A stretch of DNA of 64,000 nucleotides from NCBI RefSeq assembly GCF_030408635.1, contig NZ_CP047198.1, positions 1,674,001 to 1,738,000 of the forward strand, written 5' to 3'. Within the stretch, counting starts at the first letter, position 1. Each line of letters starts with the position of its first letter. The translations under genes and the position numbers were made by a program. Shown here piece by piece: positions 55,471-64,000 of the stretch. Source of the DNA: Corynebacterium coyleae (GTDB lineage Bacteria; Actinomycetota; Actinomycetes; Mycobacteriales; Mycobacteriaceae). Under the pieces are notes generated by a model, which had not been told where the DNA came from, did not search any database, and saw nothing but the letters and a program-made list of their open reading frames with translations.

Positions 55471-56463
55471 ATGTCAACTGCAAAGAAAGTACTCACCACC
55501 ATCGCCGCGGTGTTCGGCGTCCTGTTGATCGCCGCCGGCGCCGTCGCTTATGTGTACGGGCCGACTGTGACGGCGATGTTCACCGGCACCGCCAAGTTCA
55601 TGGGCACTGATACCCCGAAGCGTTACGCTTCAACGGTGCTTAACCTGGCAGAGCAGGGCATTTACGCCGACTCGAAGGAGTTCGAGGACGCGAAGGCCCG
55701 CGCAAAGGAGGCCGCCAAGCAAGCAGATACGCTTTTCGACGTCTACCCCGCCCTGGAGGACGCCGTCAAAGCTGCTGGCGGGAAGCACTCCCGGCTGATT
55801 GAACCTGATAACCCTAACCTCGGCTGGACTATGGAAGAGAAGTCGGAAGCCACAGTAAGCGTCGAGGACCGCGTTGCGGTGGCAACGGTGCCTGGCGTCG
55901 ACCGTCACTCGGATGTGCAGGGGTACGCAGACACGCTCGCAACGGGTCTTGCTTCCGCGCGTGATGCCGGGGCATGCGGGGCGGTCGTTGATCTGCGTGG
56001 CAACGACGGGGGCGACATGGGTCCTATGATCGCCGGTCTCTCCTCGCTGTTGCCGGATGGCACGGTGCTCGAATTCGTATCGCGGACGAACACCAGCCAG
56101 GTCACGGTTGAGGGAAACTCGGTGAGCGGCGGGGGCACCCCGGTGACTACATCTGGAGGGAAGTGGGAGGCGCCGGTGGCGGTCTTAGTCGATGGCGACA
56201 CTGCTTCGTCGGGCGAGGCCACGATGCTGTCGTTCCGGGGGCTTGAGCACTCCCAAAGCTTCGGGTCCCCTACCGCGGGCTACGCCTCGGCTAATATGGT
56301 GTACGACTTCCCGGATGGCAGCCTGCTGATGCTCACCATCGCGAAGGACAAGGCACGCACTGGCGAGGAGTTCGCCGAAGATCCGGTGCAGCCGGACGTC
56401 GAAACCGATACGCCGTTAGAGCAAGCGAAGCAGTGGCTTGCCACCGAGCACGGCTGCAAATAG
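55471..56463 (+). CDS. S41-family (tail-specific type) peptidase, membrane-anchored
   Basis: 330 residues from ATG 55471 (MSTAKKVLTTI). One N-terminal transmembrane or signal segment (about 9-31). The protease part has GAVVDLRGNDGGDMGPMIAGLSSLL and the catalytic serine segment DGDTASSGEATMLSFRG followed by SFGSPTAGYAS, as in S41 enzymes; a lysine general base is not certain, because the usual SxxxxK spacing is not obvious. No PDZ domain is visible, so it is shorter than CtpA. Extracytoplasmic role presumed. Ends at a bidirectional terminator. Confidence 0.82.
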   Translation: MSTAKKVLTTIAAVFGVLLIAAGAVAYVYGPTVTAMFTGTAKFMGTDTPKRYASTVLNLAEQGIYADSKEFEDAKARAKEAAKQADTLFDVYPALEDAVKAAGGKHSRLIEPDNPNLGWTMEEKSEATVSVEDRVAVATVPGVDRHSDVQGYADTLATGLASARDAGACGAVVDLRGNDGGDMGPMIAGLSSLLPDGTVLEFVSRTNTSQVTVEGNSVSGGGTPVTTSGGKWEAPVAVLVDGDTASSGEATMLSFRGLEHSQSFGSPTAGYASANMVYDFPDGSLLMLTIAKDKARTGEEFAEDPVQPDVETDTPLEQAKQWLATEHGCK

Positions 56464-56476
56464 TCCACACAGACGA

Positions 56477-56520
56477 AACACCCCGCGCTCCCCTCAATAA
56501 TGAGGTGGGCGCGGGGTGTT
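56477..56520. terminator. Bidirectional terminator
   Basis: A 12-bp outer stem AACACCCCGCGC/GCGCGGGGTGTT plus an inner CCTCA/TGAGG helix with an ATAA loop. It lies between the converging S41 protease and ErpA-type genes. Confidence 0.8.
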
Positions 56521-56539
56521 GGCGTCGATAAGCAGCGGC

Positions 56540-56884
56540 TTAGTTGAAGCTATCGCCACAAGCGCAAGCGGAACCTGCGTTCGGGTTATCGATGGTGAAG
56601 CCCTGCTGCTCGATGGTGTCCGCGAAATCGATCGTCGCACCCGTGAGGTACGGCACGCTCATCTTGTCCACGACAAGACGCACGCCACCAACCTCATCGG
56701 CCTTGTCGCCGTCCAGGTCGCGGTCGTCGAAGTAGAGCTGGTAGCGCAGACCAGCGCAGCCACCAGGCTGAACAGCGATGCGCAGGGACAGGTCGTTGCG
56801 GCCCTCCTGATCAAGCAGGGCCTTCGCCTTCGCCGCCGCTGCCTCGGTGAGGTTCACGCCAGTTGCGGAAGTAGGTGCAGTCAT
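56540..56884 (-). CDS. ErpA/IscA-type iron-sulfur cluster carrier
   Basis: 114 residues from ATG 56884. A-type carrier (HesB family) that delivers iron-sulfur clusters. The three conserved cysteines are present: one in PGGCAGLRY and two in the C-terminal ACACGDSF. The position beside the cta/qcr and ltsA genes is conserved in mycolata. Divergent from the DUF3043 gene. Confidence 0.93.
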   Translation of the reverse strand: MTAPTSATGVNLTEAAAAKAKALLDQEGRNDLSLRIAVQPGGCAGLRYQLYFDDRDLDGDKADEVGGVRLVVDKMSVPYLTGATIDFADTIEQQGFTIDNPNAGSACACGDSFN

Positions 56885-57021
56885 TGGGTACTCCTTCGTG
56901 CTACGCGTTCGAGTGGCGCCCATGCTACGCGCGCCCCTTCATAGCCGGTGTAACGGTTCTCCCCCGCAATCTATTCCCACTGGTTACAGGAATGTCGCGG
57001 TGGCCTTGTAGCCTAGGTGGC

Positions 57022-57738
57022 GTGAAACTACCCTGGCAAAAATCCGAGCAGACCGCTGAGGCTGGTTCGACCAAGGCCGAACTGCCCCAGACCGACAACG
57101 CGCCCGCGGCAGACACCCCAGAGGCCGCAGAGCAGAAGCTTCCGAAGGGCTACACCCCGCCGAAGGGCAAGCCGACGCCGAAGCGACTTGATCAGGAGAT
57201 CAAGCGCGGTGTTGTGCGCGACCCGAATGCGGCCACCCCGGCGCAGATTCGTCAGCGTGAAAAAGAGCTGAAGAAGTCCATGACCAAAGAGGAGTGGAAG
57301 GCGCACAAGAAGCAGGTGCGCGAGGAGAATCGGGCCCGCAACCGCGAGATGCAGGCCAAGATCGACTCGGGCGACGAGCGCTACCTCATGGAGCGCGACA
57401 AGGGCGAGGAGCGTCGCTTCATCCGTGACTGGGTGGACTCGCAGCGCTTCTTCAACAACTACGTCATGCCGATGGCGCTGGTGCTGCTAATCGTGATGTT
57501 GATCGGCACGTGGCTGCCTCGCGTCGCGGCGGCATTGTCTTTGGTGAGCCTGCTGTTTATCGTCACCATCTTCATCGAGGGCATCATCATCGGCATCCGC
57601 GCCAACCGTGCGGTCCGTGCAAAGTTCCCGGAGGCGAACACTGGTTTCAGCCTGGGTATGTACGCGTTCTCCCGCGCTACTCAGCCGCGTAACTGGCGCT
57701 CCCCCAAGCCGCGGGTGGCGTTGGGCGCGAAGGTATAG
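57022..57738 (+). CDS. DUF3043 membrane protein
   Basis: 238 residues from GTG 57022; TAGCCT at 57009-57014 lies seven bases upstream, so probably leaderless. The N-terminal half is a charged, Lys/Glu-rich cytoplasmic region (KKSMTKEEWKAHKKQVREEN), then two transmembrane segments (about 150-170 and 174-196) preceded by RRFIRDWVDSQRFFNNYVMP, the DUF3043 hallmark. Actinobacteria-specific, function unknown. Three bases separate it from cobT. Confidence 0.88.
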   Translation: MKLPWQKSEQTAEAGSTKAELPQTDNAPAADTPEAAEQKLPKGYTPPKGKPTPKRLDQEIKRGVVRDPNAATPAQIRQREKELKKSMTKEEWKAHKKQVREENRARNREMQAKIDSGDERYLMERDKGEERRFIRDWVDSQRFFNNYVMPMALVLLIVMLIGTWLPRVAAALSLVSLLFIVTIFIEGIIIGIRANRAVRAKFPEANTGFSLGMYAFSRATQPRNWRSPKPRVALGAKV

Positions 57739-57741
57739 CCC

Positions 57742-58728
57742 ATGCAGTTTCCCCCGGTTGAGCCGCCGAAACGCGCGCATGCCCGTGCGGTGGCGGATGC
57801 GTTGGCAGGTGGCACGAGTGGCGTTGCCCTTGGAAGGCTGGGGGCGATCGGTGCGTGGGTTGCCTCCGTACAAGGCCGTGACGTGCCCACACCGTTTCTG
57901 CGCCCGCGTGCCGTGATCGTCGCTGGCAATCACGGCATTGCTACGCGAGGTTTGTCGGCGTGGACATCGGATGCCGGCGCCGCTCAGGTTGAGCAGCTGC
58001 GCGCCGGTGTCGGCCCTGCCTCCACGACGGCGCGGGTTGCGGGAGCGAGCATCAGGCTTATCGACGACTACCTGGACACCCCCACCGGCGCCATCGACGT
58101 GGAACCCGCCGTGTCGCAAGACGTGTGGGATGCGGCGTTGGCTGCGGGTGCAGAGATCGCCGATAGTGAAATCGACGGCGGTGCTGACCTGCTGATCCCC
58201 GGAGACATCGGCGTTGGCAACACCACCGTCGCCGCGGCGGTGTACGGCACGTTTACGCGCACTGAGCCCGCAAAGGCGATCGGGCGTGGCTCCGGCATCA
58301 ACGATGAGGTCTGGAAGATCAAGGTCGCCGCTATTCGCGACGCGATGTTCCGCGTGCGCAGATTCCGCGACGACACCGAACGTGTCTGCGCGGAACTCAC
58401 CGGCCCGGACTTCGCCTGCCTGGTCGGCTTCATCGCCCAGGCCGCCGCGCGCCGCACGCCGTTGCTTATCGACGGCGTCTACCCCGCCGTCGCCGCATAC
58501 GTCGCCGAACGCCTCGCACCCGACACCAAAGACTGGCTCATGGCAGCGCAGGAGGCGAACGAGCCGGCGCAGGCTGGCTGCTTCGAAGCGCTCGGGCTTC
58601 GACCGTTGCAACACCTGGATATGAAAACGGGCCAGGGCGCTGGGGCCCTGGCCGCGTTGCCGCAGTTAAACCTGGCGGCGGAGATGGTTGGCGAGGTGCT
58701 CGCCGGGGGATCGTCGATAAGCGACTAG
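57742..58728 (+). CDS. cobT: Nicotinate-nucleotide--dimethylbenzimidazole phosphoribosyltransferase
   Basis: 328 residues. Activates the lower ligand of cobalamin. The fold motifs [26 protein letters not shown] (the GEMGIGNTT region) and [10 protein letters not shown] (the phosphate-binding loop) are recognisable. cobS and cobU, which usually accompany it in mycobacteria, are absent here; ilvE follows directly and its 3' end overlaps by four bases on the other strand. The shortened neighbourhood suggests cobalamin salvage or an isolated relic. Confidence 0.9.
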   Translation: MQFPPVEPPKRAHARAVADALAGGTSGVALGRLGAIGAWVASVQGRDVPTPFLRPRAVIVAGNHGIATRGLSAWTSDAGAAQVEQLRAGVGPASTTARVAGASIRLIDDYLDTPTGAIDVEPAVSQDVWDAALAAGAEIADSEIDGGADLLIPGDIGVGNTTVAAAVYGTFTRTEPAKAIGRGSGINDEVWKIKVAAIRDAMFRVRRFRDDTERVCAELTGPDFACLVGFIAQAAARRTPLLIDGVYPAVAAYVAERLAPDTKDWLMAAQEANEPAQAGCFEALGLRPLQHLDMKTGQGAGALAALPQLNLAAEMVGEVLAGGSSISD

Positions 58729-59831
58729 CCCTCGACGAGCGTGAGGTTCCAACCGTGGGTGTCCTCGACCTCGCCGGTCTGGATGCCGCGCAGACGCTCG
58801 CGCATTGCCAGGGTGATCTCGCCGGCCTCGTTGTTATTCACCGTGAACTCGCCCTCGTTGCTGAGCACGCGGCCAACCGGGGTGATCACAGCTGCGGTGC
58901 CGCACGCCATGGTCTCGGAGATGGTGCCGTCCTCGGCACCAGCACGCCACTGCTCGACGGTGATCTTGCGCTCCTCGCTGGTGTAACCCAGGTCTTCTGC
59001 GACCTGCAGCAGCGACTTACGCGTAATGCCCGGCAGGAGCGAACCGGACAGGGACGGGGTGATGATCTTCGCGTCCTTGCCGGAGCCTTCGACGAACATG
59101 AGGTTCATGCCGCCCATTTCCTCGATGTACTTGCGCTCGATCGCGTCGAGCCACACCACCTGGTCGCAGCCCTTGTCCGCAGCCTGCTGCTGCGCAAGCA
59201 GGGACGCTGCGTAGTTGCCGGCGAACTTCGCATCGCCGGTGCCACCCGGTGCTGCACGGACGTAGTCTTCGGAGATCCACACGCTGACCGGTTTCACACC
59301 ACCCTTGAAGTAGGCGCCTGCCGGGGAGGCGATGATGTAGAAGGAGTACGACGAGGACGGCTTCACACCCAGGGTCTTCTCCGTGCCGATCATGAATGGA
59401 CGCAGGTACAGCGACGCCTCGCCGCCAGCTTCAGGTACCCACTTCTGGTCGATGGTGACCAACTGGCGCACGGCCTCCAAGAAGTCCTCATCCGGCAGTT
59501 CCGGCATTGCCATACGACGCGCGGAGCTGCGCATACGCTCAGCGTTTTGCTCCGGACGGAACGCGGTGATGCGCCCATCGGTGTGGCGGTACGCCTTCAG
59601 GCCCTCGAAGATCGCCTGGCCGTAGTGGAAGACGTTGGCGGCCGGGTCGAGCGCGATCGGTTCGTACGCGCGCACCTGGGCGTTGTGCCAGCCTTTGTCT
59701 TCGGTCCAGTCGATGGAAACCATGTGGTCGGTGAACTCCTGGCCGAACGCCGGGTTAGCGAGGATCTTTTCACGCTCAGCATCGGTTGCGGGGTGGTCTG
59801 ACGGGGTAACTGCGAATTCGAGGTTAGACAT
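58725..59831 (-). CDS. ilvE: Branched-chain amino acid aminotransferase
   Basis: 368 residues from ATG 59831. Fold-type IV PLP enzyme, last step of Leu/Ile/Val synthesis. The PLP lysine is Lys202 in [48 protein letters not shown] and the [15 protein letters not shown] cofactor loop are all present. Only 72 bases separate it from the divergent pepA. Confidence 0.97.
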   Translation of the reverse strand: MSNLEFAVTPSDHPATDAEREKILANPAFGQEFTDHMVSIDWTEDKGWHNAQVRAYEPIALDPAANVFHYGQAIFEGLKAYRHTDGRITAFRPEQNAERMRSSARRMAMPELPDEDFLEAVRQLVTIDQKWVPEAGGEASLYLRPFMIGTEKTLGVKPSSSYSFYIIASPAGAYFKGGVKPVSVWISEDYVRAAPGGTGDAKFAGNYAASLLAQQQAADKGCDQVVWLDAIERKYIEEMGGMNLMFVEGSGKDAKIITPSLSGSLLPGITRKSLLQVAEDLGYTSEERKITVEQWRAGAEDGTISETMACGTAAVITPVGRVLSNEGEFTVNNNEAGEITLAMRERLRGIQTGEVEDTHGWNLTLVEG

Positions 59832-59903
59832 GTGGCCCACGTTACTCCGTGGCTATGTACCCTCGGGAGGCAATCCTGTTCAATTGTCAGAAAGGTGTTG
59901 TTT

Positions 59904-61388
59904 ATGTCGTTCGATGTCACACTTCCTGCCCGCGGTACGACGGTGCGCGCGGTTGCCGGTTCTGCCGCCCCTGAGGGCGCTGTGCTGCTGGTTCCGGTCG
60001 CACAGGGCGAAGACGGAGTCGAACTTCCTGTCACCCAACTTGCCCCGAAGGGCCTGCTTGAAGCCCTCGTTGCGGTCGGCGCGAAGGGTACGGCTAACGA
60101 GGTCACCCGCGTTGTCGTCGACGGCACGCTGGTCATCGCGTACGGCCTCGGCGACGCGAACGACATTGACGACGAAGCCGTGCGCCGCGCCGTCGGTGCC
60201 GTCACCCGCACCCTCAATGGGGTGGAAAAGGCAGCTATCTCCGCCGAGTTCGGCGTCCAGCCGGTCGTCGAGGGCCTCCTGCTCGGCGGCTACGTTTACA
60301 ACGGTCTGAAGTCCACCGCCAACACGCTTGACGACGACAACACCGACGCCGAACTCCCCCAGACCACCGAAGTCACCGTGGTCGGCGCAGACGAGAAGGC
60401 GTTCGAGCAGGCCGTTATCGTCGCCGAGTCGGTCAACCTGGCCCGCGACCTTGTCAACACCCCGTCAAACTTCCTCTACCCCGAGTCCTACGCCGCTGTC
60501 ATGGGCGAGGTTGCTTCGGCGGCCGGCCTGGACATCGAGGTGCTCGACGACAAGGCGCTTGAAGATCAAGGCTTCGGCGGCATCCTCTCCGTCGGTCGCG
60601 GCTCCGCACGTACCCCGCGCCTGGTCCACCTGACGTGGGCGCCGTCCGGGGCGACGAAGAAGGTCGCGCTTGTGGGCAAGGGCATCACCTTCGACACTGG
60701 TGGCATCTCGCTGAAGCCGGGCTCCGGCATGGAGGACATGATCTCCGACATGGGCGGCTCCGCAGCACAGCTCGGCGTCATCGCCGCTGCCGCCCGCCTT
60801 GAGCTGCCAGTGCGTATCGACGCCTGGCTGCCCCTGGCCGAGAACATGCCATCCGGCACCGCCACCCGCCCGGGCGACGTGATCACCCACTACGGCGGCA
60901 TCACCAGCGAGGTCATCAACACCGACGCCGAAGGCCGCCTCGTCCTTGCCGACGCCATCGCCCGCGCCTGCGAGGACAACCCCGATTACCTCATCGAAAC
61001 CGCAACCCTCACCGGCGCACAGCTGGTCGCCCTGGGCAACCGCACCTCCGGCGTGATGGGGTCCGACGACCTGCGCGACCTCATCGCCGAGACAGGCCGT
61101 GCCGTCGGTGAGCAGGCTTGGGCTATGCCGCTTCTCGAGGAGCAGGAAGACGAGCTGAAGTCCCCCATCGCTGACATCCGCAACACCCACAACGCCCGCA
61201 CCGGCGGCATGCTCTTCGCCGGCCTCTACCTCTCCCGCTTCGTGCCGGAGAACGTCGAGTGGGCTCACATCGACATCGCCGGTCCGGCCTGGAACGGCGG
61301 CGGCGCCTGGGGCTACACCCCGAAGCGCGCAACCGGCGCCCCGGTCCGCACAATCCTCGAGGCGCTCAACCGCCTGGCTGCGAAGTAG
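59904..61388 (+). CDS. pepA: Leucyl aminopeptidase (M17 family)
   Basis: 494 residues from ATG 59904 (MSFDVT). N-terminal domain about 1-160, then the catalytic domain: VGKGITFDTGGISLKPG, DMGGSA, the metal site NTDAEGRLVLADA, and the C-terminal GGGAWGYTP. Two zinc or manganese ions are expected. Removes N-terminal residues from peptides in the cytoplasm. In C. glutamicum the gene at this locus is called pepB. The 3' side carries two palindromes. Confidence 0.96.
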   Translation: MSFDVTLPARGTTVRAVAGSAAPEGAVLLVPVAQGEDGVELPVTQLAPKGLLEALVAVGAKGTANEVTRVVVDGTLVIAYGLGDANDIDDEAVRRAVGAVTRTLNGVEKAAISAEFGVQPVVEGLLLGGYVYNGLKSTANTLDDDNTDAELPQTTEVTVVGADEKAFEQAVIVAESVNLARDLVNTPSNFLYPESYAAVMGEVASAAGLDIEVLDDKALEDQGFGGILSVGRGSARTPRLVHLTWAPSGATKKVALVGKGITFDTGGISLKPGSGMEDMISDMGGSAAQLGVIAAAARLELPVRIDAWLPLAENMPSGTATRPGDVITHYGGITSEVINTDAEGRLVLADAIARACEDNPDYLIETATLTGAQLVALGNRTSGVMGSDDLRDLIAETGRAVGEQAWAMPLLEEQEDELKSPIADIRNTHNARTGGMLFAGLYLSRFVPENVEWAHIDIAGPAWNGGGAWGYTPKRATGAPVRTILEALNRLAAK

Positions 61389-61408
61389 GCGTTTGAGGCA
61401 ATACGGCC

Positions 61409-61426
61409 ACTATGCCGCTGCATAGT
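61409..61426 (+). repeat. 18-bp palindrome, copy 5
   Basis: ACTATGCCGCTGCATAGT, identical to copies 1-3, 21 bases after the pepA stop. It lies 40 bases (start to start) from copy 6 in the same orientation. Confidence 0.9.
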
Positions 61427-61448
61427 CCCCCGCTCTCGAGCCGACAGG

Positions 61449-61466
61449 ACTATGCCGCTGCATAGT
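61449..61466 (+). repeat. 18-bp palindrome, copy 6
   Basis: Identical to copy 5, 18 bases before a 73-bp nested palindrome. Located between pepA and a convergent hypothetical gene, about 51.5 kb from the other two pairs. Confidence 0.9.
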
Positions 61467-61484
61467 TCTGCTAGGCCTCCCCAC

Positions 61485-61557
61485 CTAAACGGCACACCGT
61501 ACACGGTACATTTCGCTATTTTTCGGTGAAATGTACCGTCTTTGATGTGCCGTTTAG
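61485..61557. repeat. 73-bp nested palindrome
   Basis: Two perfect 12-bp inverted repeats one inside the other: outer CTAAACGGCACA (61485-61496) with TGTGCCGTTTAG (61546-61557), inner ACGGTACATTTC (61503-61514) with GAAATGTACCGT (61528-61539). Six unpaired bases separate the arms on each side. It lies between convergent genes and would form a very stable two-tier hairpin in RNA of either strand. A terminator, a palindromic repeat unit or a small mobile remnant are all possible. Confidence 0.8.
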
Positions 61558-61611
61558 CCGTATGGGTCGGGCGGGGGCAGCGTAGCAGGCACGGGACGGC
61601 GCAGAAGCCGT

Positions 61612-62019
61612 CTAGCTGTACGGGTTTTCGCCGCGCTCGAACCGGGCGCGGCGTTCTTTTTGTTCCTCGCGCTTACGCAGGATGCGTTCCTGTTCCATTT
61701 TCTTTCGCATGCGGTCGGGGTAACCGGTCTCTTCGACGTCGTAAAGCAGAATCCCCAGCATTTTGGAGACGGCGTCGATGCCCTTGGGGCCGCCGATGCG
61801 GCGTCGGGTGTAGTTGCCGTGCTCGTCGACAAGAACAACGGACATCTCGTTGACCATGGTTTCTGGCTCGACAAAGCCTTCCACGAACGTGCGGCCGGCG
61901 ACCCAATCGCGCAAGTATTGTGCGTCGTCGGGGCGGATTGTCTCGCCCGGTGCCCGTGGCGGTTTGAACGTCGTGGACTTCTTGCCTTTGCCGAACAGGT
62001 TGAACACGCCCCACATCAT
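61612..62019 (-). CDS. Conserved hypothetical protein downstream of sucB region
   Basis: 135 residues from ATG 62019 (an ATG at 62016 is next). Small, mixed alpha/beta: an N-terminal Lys/Pro-rich stretch, a middle segment with FVEGFVEPETMVNEMSVVLVDEHGNYTRRRIGG that looks like a beta sheet, and a C-terminal basic-acidic helix (MRKKMEQERILRKREEQKERR). No motif I recognise. TAGACA seven bases before the ATG suggests a leaderless message. The same spot between pepA/pepB and sucB is filled by a small hypothetical gene in related genomes. Confidence 0.72.
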   Translation of the reverse strand: MMWGVFNLFGKGKKSTTFKPPRAPGETIRPDDAQYLRDWVAGRTFVEGFVEPETMVNEMSVVLVDEHGNYTRRRIGGPKGIDAVSKMLGILLYDVEETGYPDRMRKKMEQERILRKREEQKERRARFERGENPYS

Positions 62020-62127
62020 ACGGGCCTGTCTAAGCAATTAGGTCACCCCTTGGGCAACGAACGTGTGTGGATGCAGGTACGCTTTGTGCCGTATAGCTTC
62101 CAACGTTTCAATGAGGAGACTTTAAAC

Positions 62128-64000
62128 ATGGCGCACTCTGTTGAGATGCCCGAGCTGGGCGAGTCAGTCACCGAAGGCACGATCACTACGTGGCTGAAGG
62201 AAGTCGGCGACACGGTTGAGGTCGACGAGCCGCTGCTCGAGGTCTCCACTGACAAGGTCGACACCGAGATCCCCTCCCCTGTCGCTGGTGTGATCCTGGA
62301 GATCAAGGCTGAGGAGGACGACACCGTCGAGATCGGCGACGTCATCGCGATTATTGGCGACGAGGGCGAAACCCCGGCCGGCGACGACAAGTCCGACGAC
62401 TCCGCCGACGCCAAGGAAGAGGCGAAGGACGAAGAGCCGGCTGAGGAGCCGAAGGAAGAAAAGAAGGCTGCTCCGAAGCAGGCTTCCGGTTCCGCTACCG
62501 ACGTTGAGATGCCGGAGCTTGGCGAGTCCGTCACCGAAGGCACTATCACCACCTGGCTGAAGGAAGTCGGCGACGAGGTTGAGGTCGACGAGCCGCTGCT
62601 CGAGGTCTCCACTGACAAGGTGGACACCGAAATCCCGTCCCCGGTTGCTGGCACCCTGATCGAGGTCCTGGCGCAGGAAGACGACACCGTTGAGGTCGGC
62701 GATGTTATCGCCCGTATCGGTGACGCTAACGCTGCTGCTTCCTCCGACGACGCCGACGAGGCAGAGGCTGAGGCCGAAGAAGAAGCACCGGCTAAGGCTG
62801 AGGAGCCGAAGGAAGAGAAGAAGGCTGCTCCGAAGAAGTCCTCTGGTGAGGGCACCAAGGTTGAGATGCCGGAGCTCGGCGAGTCCGTCACCGAAGGCAC
62901 CATCACCACTTGGCTGAAGGAAGTCGGCGACACGGTCGAGGTCGACGAGCCGCTGCTCGAGGTCTCCACTGACAAGGTCGACACCGAGATCCCGTCCCCG
63001 GTTGCTGGCACCATCATCGAGATCCTCGCTGAAGAGGACGACACCGTTGAGGTGGGCGACGTGATCGTGATCATCGGCGACGCTGACGCCGCTGCTGCTT
63101 CCGACGACTCCGCCGACGAGGCCGAGGACGAGGTCGAAGAGGCTGAAGAAAAGGCCGAGGAGAAGGCTGAAGAGAAGAAGCCGGAGCCGAAGGAAGAGCC
63201 GAAGCAGGAGGCTCCGAAGGCTGCTTCCACCGAGTCCAAGAACGCTTCCGCGAAGGTGAACAACGACGACAACGTCCCGTACGTCACCCCGCTGGTGCGC
63301 AAGCTGGCTGAGAAGCACGGCGTTGATCTGAACACGGTTGAGGGCACCGGTGTTGGTGGCCGCATCCGTAAGCAGGATGTTCTGGCTGCTGCCGAGGGCG
63401 GCAAGGCTGAGGGTGCATCTGCTTCCTCGTCTGCGACGAAGGAGCAGACGGAGCAGCCGAAGGGCGAGCGCGCGAACTGGTCCACCAAGTCTGTGGATCC
63501 GGCGAAGGCAGAGCTCATCGGCACCACTCAGCGCGTGAACCGCATCCGCGAGATCACGGCTGCGAAGATGGTCGAGTCGCTGCAGACGACTGCCCAGCTG
63601 ACCCACGTGCAGGAAGTCGACGTCACCCGTGTGGCGGAGCTGCGCAAGAAGGTGAAGCCGGCGTTCGTCGAGAAGCATGGCGCAAACATCACGTACCTGG
63701 CCTTCTTCATCAAGGCCACGGCAGAGGCGCTTGTGTCCCACCCGAACGTGAACGCTTCCTACGACGCGGATGCGAAGGAGATCACCTACCACGAGGATGT
63801 CAACATCGGTATCGCTGTTGATACCCCGATGGGTCTGCTGGTGCCGGTGATCAAGCAGGCGCAGAAGAAGAACCTTGCGGAGATTGCGAAGGCGATCACC
63901 GACCTGGCCGAGCGCGCACGCAACAAGAAGCTGCGTCCGGACGACCTGTCTGGCGCAACCTTCACGGTGACCAACATTGGTTCCGAGGGTGCGCTGCTGG
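62128..64000 (+). CDS. sucB: Dihydrolipoamide acyltransferase (E2) with three lipoyl domains (partial, 3' end outside window)
   Basis: 624 codons are visible from ATG 62128, with GAGGAG nine bases upstream. Three near-identical lipoyl domains (about 1-78, 126-203, 245-322) each carry the lipoylated lysine in STDKVDTEIPSP; acidic Ala/Glu/Lys linkers separate them. The E3/E1-binding domain is VPYVTPLVRKLAEKHGVDLNTVEGTGVGGRIRKQDV, and the acyltransferase core starts around residue 470. In corynebacteria this E2 (SucB/AceF) serves pyruvate and, with OdhA, 2-oxoglutarate oxidation. The catalytic His/Asp motif lies beyond the window. Confidence 0.95.
   Translation, partial: MAHSVEMPELGESVTEGTITTWLKEVGDTVEVDEPLLEVSTDKVDTEIPSPVAGVILEIKAEEDDTVEIGDVIAIIGDEGETPAGDDKSDDSADAKEEAKDEEPAEEPKEEKKAAPKQASGSATDVEMPELGESVTEGTITTWLKEVGDEVEVDEPLLEVSTDKVDTEIPSPVAGTLIEVLAQEDDTVEVGDVIARIGDANAAASSDDADEAEAEAEEEAPAKAEEPKEEKKAAPKKSSGEGTKVEMPELGESVTEGTITTWLKEVGDTVEVDEPLLEVSTDKVDTEIPSPVAGTIIEILAEEDDTVEVGDVIVIIGDADAAAASDDSADEAEDEVEEAEEKAEEKAEEKKPEPKEEPKQEAPKAASTESKNASAKVNNDDNVPYVTPLVRKLAEKHGVDLNTVEGTGVGGRIRKQDVLAAAEGGKAEGASASSSATKEQTEQPKGERANWSTKSVDPAKAELIGTTQRVNRIREITAAKMVESLQTTAQLTHVQEVDVTRVAELRKKVKPAFVEKHGANITYLAFFIKATAEALVSHPNVNASYDADAKEITYHEDVNIGIAVDTPMGLLVPVIKQAQKKNLAEIAKAITDLAERARNKKLRPDDLSGATFTVTNIGSEGALL
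62140..63090 (+). repeat. Triple in-frame DNA repeat encoding the lipoyl domains of sucB
   Basis: Three copies of a unit of about 230 bases start at GTTGAGATGCC near 62140, 62503 and 62860. Long runs are identical between copies, for example the segment coding for VDEPLLEVSTDKVDTEIPSP. The linkers between them are also similar. The arrangement is prone to unequal recombination and assembly collapse. Confidence 0.85.

Noticed and set aside
62043-63792. Two long minus-strand frames, one Ser/Thr-rich with repeats that look like a surface protein
   Set aside because: The repeats are the antisense of the triple lipoyl domains of sucB. The plus-strand frame has correct motifs and a ribosome site.

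Overview
The window is a contiguous stretch of chromosome from a high-GC, mycolic-acid-type actinomycete, almost certainly a Corynebacterium. Three things support this: the gene order matches the conserved Corynebacterium/Mycobacterium core (ileS, wag31, yggT, sepF, yggS, pgeF, ftsZ, ftsQ, murC, murG, ftsW, murD, mraY, murF, murE, ftsI, ftsL, rsmH, mraZ; then the prenyl synthase, mptA, pknL, aroG, pimB', qcrCAB/cta and ltsA); ftsA and ddl are absent from the cell-wall cluster; and several genes start directly behind a -10 box, as expected for leaderless mRNAs. I see no rRNA, tRNA, CRISPR array, insertion sequence or prophage.

Layout. 1-10000 is the more variable part: a partial efflux adaptor lipoprotein, a membrane protein, rluD and lspA, two lipoproteins, an asparaginase, dinB, a 13E12-type HNH protein and a secreted trypsin-like lipoprotein bracketed by pairs of a perfect 18-bp palindrome. 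10000-34100 is one long minus-strand block for translation, division and peptidoglycan synthesis. ileS sits behind an ultrashort translational T-box; wag31, sepF, ftsZ, ftsQ, ftsW, ftsI and the FtsL-like gene build the divisome and polar growth apparatus; murC-murG, mraY and rsmH make lipid II and modify 16S rRNA. The block is headed by mraZ, whose upstream region carries three clusters of GTGGGG boxes. An mraW-type RNA hairpin lies between mraZ and rsmH.

34200-46190 holds isoprenoid, lipomannan and envelope genes: a GNAT enzyme, polyprenyl diphosphate synthase, mptA, an Rv2175c-like DNA-binding protein facing the kinase gene pknL, aroG, an exoribonuclease, plsC-like, glucokinase, pimB' and two NlpC/P60 peptidoglycan hydrolases. 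The upstream hydrolase gene has a c-di-AMP riboswitch leader and a perfect GlxR-type site. 46700-53070 encodes most of the bcc-aa3 respiratory supercomplex (ctaE-qcrCAB and ctaCF). 53400-64000 holds ltsA (asparagine synthase-like amidotransferase), an S41 protease, an ErpA/IscA-type protein, a DUF3043 membrane protein, an isolated cobT, ilvE, pepA, a conserved hypothetical gene and the start of sucB with three lipoyl domains.

The features I find least explained by known biology are the six identical copies of ACTATGCCGCTGCATAGT in three pairs, a 73-bp nested palindrome beside the third pair, the extra inverted cluster of MraZ boxes, and the interlocked opposing -10 boxes of pknL and its neighbour. 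No clearly new multi-gene system is visible. Family names are from recognition of motifs and gene order, not from database searches.
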